Positions 55,666 through 64,000 of a stretch of 64,000 bases of DNA are shown here, in pieces. Numbering within the stretch: position 1 is the stretch's first letter; the number at the start of each line of letters is the position of its first letter. The notes beneath the pieces were generated by a model. It was not told the origin of the DNA. It ran no database searches and saw only the letters and a program-made list of their open reading frames with translations. The DNA comes from Anastatus disparis (Eukaryota; Arthropoda; Insecta; Hymenoptera; Eupelmidae): positions 738,001 through 802,000 of the forward strand of contig JAFFSR010000317.1 of NCBI GenBank assembly GCA_017163975.1, in the 5' to 3' direction. The position numbers and the translations under genes are program-made.

Positions 55666-55682
55666 CCTATAGCCTATCTACT

Positions 55683-56527
55683 TATATTCGTTTTTTTTTA
55701 TGAATAAATTATTTAGTATTCGAAATAATTAAAAATATTAATGAATGAATAATAGTGATGTTTATAAAACTATAGTCTAATTTTGTCTTTATAAACATCT
55801 TTATTAATATATATTATGAATTAAAACATAAATAGATTAATGCTATAGTTTAATTTGTTCATTTTAATTAATTGTAAATTTTATAAATCAGATGATAAAT
55901 AAATTAAAATTTAGTATAATAAAATAAAAATCACTTTCATTTATTTATTAATATCTGTAATTACTGTCAATAAAAAATGATTAATTAAGAAAAAAATTTC
56001 ATTAAAGAAAATGAGTTTACTTATATGATTACTTATATAATTAGATTTTGAAATTATTAAAAAACACAAAATATGAAAGATGTAAGTAAACAAAGTAATA
56101 AAAAACATTGGAACAATAAAAAAATATTTTTTCAAAAGTGATCCTAATTAAGAGTTAAACTTTCGCACTCAAAAGTAAAAGCACGAACGTTACGCACTAT
56201 ATCAAAGCTACTTCGAGGTATTTAGAGCGCGAAATGATACATGCTTATCTGCTCCCCGGTTGTTTAAATTATTAAATTTTAAGTTGAAAATTAATTATCA
56301 ATAGTTTCAAAGTTTAAGGAATTACATCCATAATGTCTGTTCCTTCTTAAAAAAGAAAAGAAAATAAAAAGAGGCATTCACGCAACGTAATAATTTTAAC
56401 GAAACTTGCGGCATGAATTTGAATAGTAGGCTAGCCATGCTTACTCACGCTACATCCAAAAAGAGAAGGCAACTTGAGTAGTAAGAGAATATGGCGCGAG
56501 CAATCAAAGAATAATAGAGTGGGGAGT
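55683..56527. repeat. Loop and right arm of the foldback element entered by copy B
   Basis: 56040-56527 is the inverse of 38938-39890 without the MITE. 55689-56040 has no partner and is the former loop. The minus-strand open frame at 55941-56135 is A+T-rich and hydrophobic by composition and not taken as a gene. Confidence 0.7.
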
Positions 56528-56693
56528 TATCGAAGTATACCAAGTGAGCCATCAGTGAATGTCGTTCATGCTCTATTTACTTTTCCGCTCTATTCTCATG
56601 AACTTTCTTTCCGTGTAGGTATACTTCAATAAAGGTATTGTGAATATCATATTAAAATTTCAGAGTATTTTATCCTTTTGTTTTTAAGTCATT

Positions 56694-56694
56694 A

Positions 56695-56772
<78 letters not shown>

Positions 56773-56802
56773 TATGTATATATATATATAAATATATATA
56801 TA
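56694..56802. repeat. (TA)n microsatellite
   Basis: Nearly continuous TA, ending at the TA that flanks the next MITE. Confidence 0.9.
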
Positions 56803-57194
56803 CAGGGTGTATAAAAGTTTGGAATTCCCCTTTATTTTAAAAAAATACTGTTCAAACGAAAAGAGGTTCAAACAAAAAGAGGTTCAAACAAAAGTTGCAG
56901 AGTTTTGAATCAACAATCCAATGTTGACCTTGACCATGACCTTTAATGGCATTTAGAGGTTAACTTAAAAATTTTTAATGGAACCGTGTATTTTGATTTC
57001 TGAGGTCCAAGATATACGGTTTCATTTAAAATTTTTAAGTTGACCTCTGAAGGTCATGGTCAAGGTCATGGTCAAGATCAAGTTCACTGTTGGATTGCTA
57101 ATTCAAAATCCTGCAACTTTTGTCCTAACCTTTTTTTTGTTTGAACAGTTTTTTTGAAAATAAAGAGGGGGTTTCAAACTCTTTAAACACCCTG
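56803..57194. mobile_element. 392-bp TA-type MITE (CAGGGTGT ends)
   Basis: CAGGGTGTATAAAAGTTTGG and the inverse of CTTTAAACACCCTG bound it, with TA on both sides. The arms pair over most of the length, including TGACCTTGACCATGACCTT against AAGGTCATGGTCAAGGTCA. TA target and CAGGGTGT ends fit Tc1/mariner-type MITEs. Confidence 0.8.
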
Positions 57195-58127
57195 TATATT
57201 AGATTCGTCAAATTACGTAGCTATTCCTTCTAATAAAGGTTGCGTAACATACAGTGCTGTTGTCAGTGCAATTTTTTAGACTTTTTTTATGCTATATTAA
57301 ATGTAATGATATTTTTTTAGTATGGTTAAGAATAGGCGCACAACCTTAGTTGATTTATCTCTTGTCTTATTGCTTAAGTCACAAACTCCCTCTTGACGTT
57401 CCTTTCTTCTATCTGACTAAATAGACTTTTATCATTTCCTAAGGAAACGTGCGTGTGAATGCACAGGTCCGTTTTGTTTTCGATTTTAAAATCAAGCATA
57501 CTCTTATAATTATTTTACAACAAGTCTTAAACAACTAAATTACTTAAATACATTAAATAAGAAGTGATTCTGTGAATGTTATATAATAAATAACGTTTAT
57601 TAATAAATAAACTTGATAGACTTGTTTTATGTAAATATGTGTTTTATTGTGTACATCCTCCATCTTGCAAAAAGTACAATCCTGTAATTTATATCCATTG
57701 TGTTTATGATATTTCTCAAATGCGATAACATTTATTATGAATTTTTAAGATGCAACAAATAAGAATTTTTCCACTTTTACATAATTATAATAATACAAAT
57801 ATTAATTACGATGATCCATCAGACATGATAAGAAGTTTATGTCATCAACCATGTTTCAATTAAATACCATTACATTTAAATATCGCACGGTACTCCCGAG
57901 TAAGTTTAAATTAAAATTAAATGTAACTTCCAAATTTCATCTGTGAATAATTTCTAGGCCCATTACATAATTTAGGCACCATTTTGAAAATCGTTCTACA
58001 TCACCGATTTGGAGAAAAATAGGTAAGAAAGAAAATAAAAAAATTCAAAACCAAACAATTTTATTTTATTTATAAAAAAAATGCTCAAAAGTGTTTGGAA
58101 CAGAGGTATAATAGTGAAAAAGAAATT
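57195..58127. other. No gene recognised
   Basis: A+T-rich, without a frame of interest or an obvious repeat. Confidence 0.4.
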
Positions 58128-58375
58128 TTTTAAAAACATTTTAAAAACACGCTTCACAAAGGAGAAAATACACTAAAATATATTAAATAAATTAATTTAC
58201 TCCTTTGAAATTACTTTTATACAGTTCATTGAAATAATTGAGAGAGAGTGTTACAGCAAAAATTTTCTCTTAATAATTGCAATGAACTGTATAAAAGTAA
58301 TTTTAAGGAAGTAAATTAATTTATTTAGTACTTATTAGTGTATTTTCTCCTTTGTGAAGCATGTTTTTAAAATAT
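58128..58375. repeat. Long imperfect hairpin (possible MITE)
   Basis: CACAAAGGAGAAAATACACT on the left pairs with AGTGTATTTTCTCCTTTGTG on the right, and TACTTTTATACAGTTCATTG pairs with CAATGAACTGTATAAAAGTA, around a loop of about 50 bp. Confidence 0.7.
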
Positions 58376-58424
58376 TTTTTTAAAATTTTCTATCTTCTAC
58401 TTTTTAGTTAACATTTAATTTTCT

Positions 58425-58888
58425 ATGAGTAATTTTCTTTAAAAGCTTGTATTTATTTATATCTTCTATACATTCTTCTATCCCCTATATAATCACATAT
58501 CCCCATATATGTTCCCCTACCCCCTATATATTCACATATCCCCATGTATATATTCCCCTATCCCCTATATATTCCCTTATCCCTATAAATTTTCACATCC
58601 CCAATACATTCCCATATCCTCTATGCATTTTCTACAACTATCAATTTAACAACATTCTATCAACTCGCCTCGACCCAAAGAAAGCCTCCCAACTTAAACT
58701 TCCTCGAAAATGATTTTGCACACCCGTCATCGCCGACCTGAGAACAGATTATTGCATTGTCATCGGAGACCAAAATCTGTGTGAATTTTCAGAAATTTCC
58801 ATCGAAAAAAAGAGCCTCAAATCGAGCGTGAAAGATTTGATTACAGACAAATAGACGTGAAAGCAAGCTTAATAAAAGCGTGTAATAA
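58425..58888 (+). repeat. Dispersed repeat, copy 2
   Basis: It is the same family as 18015-18336, with the front part expanded by tandem CCCCTATATATTCACATAT units (58490-58610). The 3' end AAGCAAGCTTAATAAAAGCG is shared. It has no gene; the frame at 58447-58713 is a by-product of the expansion. Confidence 0.7.
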
Positions 58889-58920
58889 AAATAGTTCTAT
58901 AGCTATTTATGCATAGATAC

Positions 58921-59267
58921 TGTTGGATTAGCGTATGAAATTGTCACTAGAAAAGTTGTTAATGAAAGTAGTCTTTATTTAAACTTAGTCTTCAATTACA
59001 ATGATTAGTTTAAATTAAATTAAAAATACAAAAAGAGCTCTCAAAACTACTTTAATGGAACTTGTTATAAGAAACTCTATAAACTCTAGTATATGAAAAA
59101 TGTTAAGTCTTGTCGTTCCTCAAGGCACCATGGTTGACAAAGAAGTGAAGCAAGAGAGAAAGAGACGTGAGGTAGACAGAGCACGTGAATATAATAAAAG
59201 GTGGCGCTCTAGTGTCCTTCCTGCTGCTTGTTGGAGCACCTTACCTCAATACTCCCTCCCTCCAACA
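58921..59267 (-). repeat. Copia 3' LTR (347 bp)
   Basis: It is bounded by TGTTGGA and TCCAACA as inverse ends. TGTTGGA is a common start of Copia LTRs. The second LTR is outside the window, so the borders rest on the ends alone. Confidence 0.7.
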
Positions 59268-59438
59268 GAGCGGTTTCTACTCCGTCTTCTCTTTACATCC
59301 ATCTGAAAAATAAAACAGAAATTGACGTATTTATTACCTGTAACATCTAAGGATAATGTTATTTAACCTATAGCTTCTAGGTGTACAGTTTTTATCAATA
59401 TGTATTAAATTATCTCAAAAGTAGATTTTTAAATTTGA

Positions 59439-59960
59439 TTAGATTATATTTAATATTTTGTCACTGAAGTATATATGTTTGTCTCTTGCTACGGGTTTTG
59501 TCATAATATCTGCTTCATTCTCATTTGTAGAGATCCATCTCACTATGACTTTACCGTCTATAACGCATGACTTTATATAATCTCCGTGTGTTGTTGCCAT
59601 ATGACTTTTACTGCCTGTCTGTTCTCTGACTTCTAATTTTCGTTTCATGGTGGATACATCTTCATCGAAATTTTTCAATCTGTGACAGCCATCCATCTAT
59701 GTGCAATCATCAGTTGATTTATTATCGCACCAGATGGTTGCTGGGTACATAGTTTTACCGGTGATGTCACGTGTGGCTTTGTCAATTGATACAAGTTCTT
59801 GACAAGCATCGCTCATGGCTAGGTACTCTGCCTGGCATGTCAAGAGAGTTACATATTTTTGTTTGTGACTTCTCCAAGCTATGGTGTCACCAAATAACTT
59901 GATTACAAACCCTCCGGTTGAATATGAGTCTTGCCAGTCTCTAAAGCTGGCGTCGGTCAT
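59439..59960 (-). pseudogene. Copia RNase H and C-terminal tail
   Basis: MTDASFRDWQDS, GDTIAWRSHKQ, CQAEYLAMSDACQEL and TIWCDNKS give the catalytic Asp, Glu and Asp residues. After a stop near 59697, VIVRWISTNENEADIMTKPV closes the domain. It degrades RNA in the RNA:DNA hybrid. Confidence 0.85.
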
Positions 59961-59998
59961 GGCTTCTAATTTTTCTCCCTTTCCGATGTATGTTAGTC

Positions 59999-61160
59999 CT
60001 AGATTGACTGTACCTCTGAGATACCTAAATATCTTTTTAATTTCTTTCCAGTCGTCTTCAGTGCAGTGCGTTTGTTTCCTTGATAAGTAGTTGACCGCAT
60101 GGGCGATCTTGTGGTCCTAGCTAGGTATAACAGACTTCTTATGGCTTCTCTAAATGGTACATTCTTCTTTACTTCATCCATGCAAACATCTTCTTGTTTT
60201 CTGACTTCTCGACTTTTGACTTGTCTGGTGATCATGAAAGTAGAGTGGGTGTTGCATTCTTTCATGTTGAATCTATCTAGTATTTTCTCGGTGTATTCAG
60301 TTTGCTTGAGTGTTATACATCTATTGTGCCTATCTCGGAGTATGTTCATTCCTAGGAAACATCTTGGTTCTCCCGAATTTCTCATCTTAAACACTGAGCT
60401 AAGTTTTGTCTCTACTTCTCGTAGCTTAGTTTTGCAGTTTCCTGCTAGAATAACATCGACAACGTATAGCATTATGAATACTACTTTTCCTTCTTTTCTC
60501 TATGTGAAAAGACAAGGTTCATTTATATCTTTTTCTAGTCCTAGCTTTAGAGTTTCTTCAGAGAACTTCTTATTCCATCTTTTTGGACTTATTTTTAGTC
60601 CATACAGTGACTTCTGGACTTTGCAGACTTAATTAGCGTGTAGATTTTCTTCACATCCTAGTCCGTCTAGTATTTTCATATATATATCTTCTTCTAAGGT
60701 TCCATGTAAGAAGGCTGTTTTTACATCTTACTGTATGGCGTCTAAGTAAAATTTATTGATGATGCTGAAAGCTGACCTAATCAGAGACATTCTTGATACT
60801 AGTGCATATGTTTCTTTTAGTTCGTACTTGGTTTTGTCCTTGAAACCTCTAATCACTAGTCTGGCTTTGTATCGAAGATTACCCATTTCGTTTTGTTTTC
60901 TTTCTGAACACCCATCTAGAGTCTAGGAAATTTAATTTCTTGTCTTTTGTTTTGCAGCTTGTCACATCTACTATTGTCCAGACTTTGTTTTCCTGCATTG
61001 ATTTCAGTTCCTCTTTTACGGCTGCTTTCCATTGTTCCCTTTTGGTGGATGCCATAGCTTCTTGGTATGACGCTGGGTCATCGTTGATTTCAGCTAGTAA
61101 CGCATGGTATTTTTCATCTTCCAGTACTGTTTCAGCACACTGCGCCTCTGCAGCTCTCAC
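59999..61160 (-). pseudogene. Copia reverse transcriptase
   Basis: It starts with the pre-RT region YQEAMASTKREQWKAAVKEE and WTIVDVTSCK, then LNFLDSRWVFRKKTK. The middle (60878-60473) is in shifted frames but still shows KTAFLHGTLEEDIYM. The catalytic box reads YVVDVILAG where YVDD is expected. RDRHNRCITLKQTEYTEKIL follows. It is inactive both by frame and by active-site change. Confidence 0.85.
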
Positions 61161-61271
61161 GTTCAGTCTCCATTTGGATTTAGCTGCTCTTTCTGGCTGT
61201 TTAACTTTCTTTTTGGGTGGTTCTTCAAACGTCTGTGACTTTCTTTTCTTGGGTCTTCCTCTTTTTGGTTT

Positions 61272-62622
61272 TTAATTTACTTCTTTTACATCTAATGTAT
61301 CCGAATGTGTGATTTGGTCTTCTTTATTTACATCTGATTCCTTCTTATCATCTACAGTTTCATTATTTTCAACATTTTCCAATTCTAGTGTTTCCCGAGT
61401 TTGTTTGTATACGTCTTTATAAACTAACTTCTCATTACATCTTACGTTTCTGGAGTTGATAAACTTCCTGGTTTCAGGATGCCCTAAAATATATCCTGTG
61501 GTTGTGTAACCCACTAGAACTGCTTTTATTGCTCTTGCTTCAAATTTTGATTTAACATCAGTTATTTTTGCATATGCTATGCAACCAAACCTTCTGATTT
61601 CTTCTTGATGATGTTTCTTTCCTAGGAGCATTACTTCTATTGGCGTTTTATATTCAAGTACGCTGTGTGGAGTTCTGTTATATATGTGCACAGCTGCTTC
61701 TAATGCTAGAATCCACATACTTGCTGGTAAGCCTGAGCCTTATTTTTCCTTGGATCGTCTTGTTGAATCTTTCCGCGGTTCCATTATGTTGCGGTATGTG
61801 TGGTGGTCCCGAGTTATTCTCAATTTTTTCCTTTGTCATTACCTCTACAAATTTACCTCCAGTGAACTCTGTCCCGTTGTCTGCTCTTATATAGCATACT
61901 TTTACATCTTCTCTTCACATGTTCCTAGACGTCTTGAGGAATTTTTCCAAGCAATCTTCTGTTTCGTTTTTATGTTTCATGGAGTATGCTTTGGCAAACC
62001 TAGAGTAGTCATCTATAAAAACTTTTATATATCTATTGCCTCCTGGATACGATGCTGGTTTGATTGGTCCCATTAGGTCTGTGTGGATCATTTCCAGACG
62101 TCTAGTTGCCTTATCTCTAATTTCCTTGAATAGTAGATTTTCCATTTTTCCCATTATGCAGGAATCACAATCTAGTATATTTTCTCTGAATTTGATTTTC
62201 TTTAGACAGTCTAAGTCTTTTTGTAGGTATTTTAGGTATCTTAAGGACATGTGTTCTAACCTTAAATGCCATAACATTCCTACATCTAATTGGTCTTTTA
62301 TGACTTTTGGATTTGTTTCACTTTTTAGTAGACCATCAAGCATTTGTACATCTTTTACGTTGTCTATGTCTAAAATTTTGTTTTTCAGTTGGATTTCCTC
62401 GTCATCTTCGCTTTCTGGGACTTCATGTTTTTCATTCTCCCTCCCAATCTCAGACGGTGTGGCTGTACTTCCTTGAGGTTCTATATTCTCCGATTGAGAT
62501 TGTTGTATGAAGACTTCTAGTGAGACCAGTCTTGCTTCATATTGACGTTCTTCATAGTCTTCTGTTGTTGAGTTATGGCTACTTCTTATAACTTCTAATG
62601 TAACCAACTTACTTGATTTCAT
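61272..62622 (-). pseudogene. Copia integrase
   Basis: The pre-integrase zinc motif (LWHLRLEHMSLRYL...CDSCIMGK) leads to the first Asp in MIHTDLMGPI and the second in IRADNGTEFTGG. The Glu is in NGTAERFNKTI in a shifted frame near 61780. The C-terminal YNRTPHSVLEYKTPIEVM and FGCIAYAKI follow. A stop lies at 61915-61917. A GKK-to-acidic linker (ENVENNETVDDKKESD) leads to the reverse transcriptase. Confidence 0.85.
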
Positions 62623-62639
62623 GTATTTTCCGGTTATAC

Positions 62640-63010
62640 ATTTTTCTCCGATTTGTTTATCAAAGATTTCTAGAACTTCATCGTCTAGATAGATTCCTAG
62701 TCCAACATCTACGAATTTTCTTAAAGAAATTAGATTTTGAGAGACATCTGGAGCTGCAAAGACATCTGTGAATTTAATTACTTCTGAGTTATTTGTGTTT
62801 GAAGTGAGTAGGAGATCGCCTTTACCATCTCTGGTAATATCTGCGGCCTTGTTTTTGTTGGCACTTCTTATTATTTTGTTCGAACACTTCTTAAAGTTGG
62901 TTAATATTAGTCCTTTTTGAACTATATGTTTAGTTGCTCCAGAGTCTGCTAATAAGTTTATTTTCCATTTGTTAATGTTACTTGATTGGTTGTTACCTGC
63001 AATGTAAGCT
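62640..63010 (-). pseudogene. Copia aspartic protease
   Basis: On the minus strand WKINLLADSGATKHIV holds the catalytic DSGA, followed by GKGDLLLTSNT and FAAPDVSQNLISLRKF, the usual Copia protease pattern. It continues into the integrase frame. Confidence 0.75.
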
Positions 63011-63109
63011 TTGGCTGCCTTTTTCTAATTCTTCTTCTCCTTAGTTGGTTTGTCTTGAGACTTCCTAAACACTCTGGTTTTTGCTTTGGTAACACTTCCA
63101 GAGTTACTT

Positions 63110-64000
63110 CTATACTTTTCTGTTTTTTCTGTATGTATTTCCCCCCTTGTTCCTGTATGTATTTCCTCTCTTATTTCTGTATGTATTTGTGTTATTTTTG
63201 TGAACTAACCTGTCTCCTGAGTCCTTGCGACGTTCTCCCGACGTGCCACTTCCTGCCTGAAAGCAGTCGTTCTCCTTGTGGCCTGTTATCGCTTTACAGT
63301 AATAACAGTACCACAAGTGATACTCTGCTAGCGGACAAGCGACTTGTGGATGCCCCTCCTTGTTGCATCTAAAACAACGGCCGTACTGCAACCTGATGTG
63401 GGCCAAATTAGCGGCAACTTCTACCTTTTTTTCTGATCTCTTTTCTGCTTCAAGCAGCAATAAGCAGTGTTTCATACCTTCTAAACTCAATTAATCATTA
63501 TTAGTTTGCCTTCCAATCAGTGAAGCAAATCTGAGTTCTGAAAAGTTTCCAGAAACCGCCTGATAGAAGGCTGACCTCTTCTCTTCTTCGGACAACACCT
63601 CTGTTGGATTGTTATTTTTGTATTCTCTTACGATCGAATCAAATTCATCAATAAAATCATCAATACTTTCATTTGTTTTAATTTTTAATTTATATAACTT
63701 GGCTCTAATAGAAGTAACTGTTACATTATTTTTAATTCTTTTACTTTCTTTTATAGTATTTATTATTGTTAAAGGGTCCGTTAAATTCAAAACTTTTTCA
63801 TGATAATGTTCGTCTATGTGATTAATTATAATGTCTCTAATTAAACCTTTTTTACGCTTTACTTCTTCTGTATTACTATCAGTTTGATTAACGTTATTTA
63901 AAATATCAAGTAAGTTCAAAGATCTTAATTCTGATTGTAAACTATCCAGCCAGAGGTGTACGCCCGTTTTTCGAGTAAGTTTGTAGTCTCTTTTGAGTAT
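63110..64000 (-). pseudogene. Copia Gag with CCHC-like knuckles
   Basis: The frame is open from the window edge (LTRKTGVHLWLDSLQ), through IDDFIDEFDSIVREYKNN and AFYQAVSGNFSELRF, to a TAA at 63491-63493. It continues in frame to a knuckle CFRCNKEGHPQVAC and a second YCYYCKAITGHKENDC, then a TYRNK repeat and a stop near 63110. The start lies outside the window. Confidence 0.85.

Larger units (their letters stand above)
39910..55682 (+). mobile_element. Adintovirus/Polinton provirus, copy B (15.8 kb)
   Basis: It begins AGTAGATAGGCTACAGGCAT and ends with the inverse ATGCCTATAGCCTATCTACT. The flanking words are TATGTT (39904-39909) and TATATT (55683-55688), a 6-bp duplication with one mismatch, as expected for Polintons. 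It carries the defining set: protein-primed polymerase B, retroviral-type integrase, FtsK/HerA ATPase, adenain-like protease, penton-like and double jelly-roll capsid proteins. The PLA2/pX-like protein is an adintovirus mark. About ten genes carry one to several breaks, so the copy is defective. Confidence 0.92.
58921..64000 (-). mobile_element. Ty1/Copia retrotransposon, degenerate, runs off the window
   Basis: Read on the minus strand the order is gag, protease, integrase, reverse transcriptase, RNase H, LTR. Integrase before reverse transcriptase is diagnostic of Copia. The LTR at 58921-59267 starts and ends with TGTTGGA/TCCAACA. Every domain has stops or shifts, so it is inactive. The 5' LTR lies beyond position 64000. 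Confidence 0.9.

Noticed and set aside
39910..55682. A currently functional virus
   Set aside because: Polymerase, integrase, ATPase, protease, penton and PLA2/pX genes all carry stops or shifts, and the polymerase has catalytic changes.
55941..56135. Hydrophobic 64-residue frame on the minus strand
   Set aside because: It is A+T-rich sequence in the loop and arm of a foldback element; the hydrophobicity follows from base composition.
38938..56527. Taking the 0.5-1-kb outer inverted arms as the viral terminal repeats
   Set aside because: The AG...CT ends with a 6-bp flanking duplication lie inside them, and the right arm is separated from the virus end by about 350 bp of unpaired loop.

Overview
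The window is A+T-rich eukaryotic DNA, almost certainly from an arthropod and most likely an insect. The evidence is GT-AG introns, insect-type Ty3/Gypsy and Ty1/Copia elements, long (AT)n tracts, many MITEs, and one insect-like carboxylesterase exon. It is a nest of mobile elements; apart from that exon I see no ordinary host gene. The insect assignment is an inference; the order within insects cannot be read from the sequence.

Region by region. 0-4.7 kb: a minus-strand Gypsy gag remnant beside a tRNA-like repeat and a 160-bp tandem repeat. 4.8-10.6 kb: a complete LTR retrotransposon with two 1321-bp LTRs inserted in an (AT)n tract. Its gag-protease-integrase frame has lost reverse transcriptase. 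Its LTRs carry an array of small hairpins, and its leader carries decaying copies of the primer-binding site. 10.6-20.7 kb: nested foldback and TIR elements with no gene. 20.7-32.9 kb: copy A, an old broken Polinton/Maverick of adintovirus type, cut by a 2.6-kb solo LTR and by foldback elements. 33-39 kb: further foldback elements, a TTAA-type MITE and the carboxylesterase remnant.

39,910-55,682 is copy B, a nearly complete 15.8-kb adintovirus/Polinton with AG...CT ends, a short TIR and a 6-bp target duplication with one mismatch. In order it holds: a spliced D-x-x-G-F gene (-), protein-primed DNA polymerase B (+), a small protein (+), retroviral-type integrase with chromodomain (-), a fibre-like coiled-coil protein (-), a DUF8207-like protein (-), packaging ATPase (-), a phospholipase A2/pX-like core protein (+), adenain-type protease (+), penton-like minor capsid protein (+), a 45-residue protein (+), major capsid protein (+), and a second D-x-x-G-F paralogue (+). 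The first three virion genes on the minus strand and the five on the plus strand diverge from one short gap near 51.6 kb. The replication genes diverge from a gap holding seven regularly spaced inverted CCAAT boxes. Only the major capsid protein and two small genes are intact; the polymerase has lost catalytic aspartates, so this copy is a relic.

55.7-58.9 kb holds the other arm of the foldback element that copy B entered, a TA-type MITE and a dispersed repeat. From 58.9 kb to the window edge is a minus-strand Ty1/Copia element (LTR, RNase H, RT, integrase, protease, gag), broken in every domain and running off the end.
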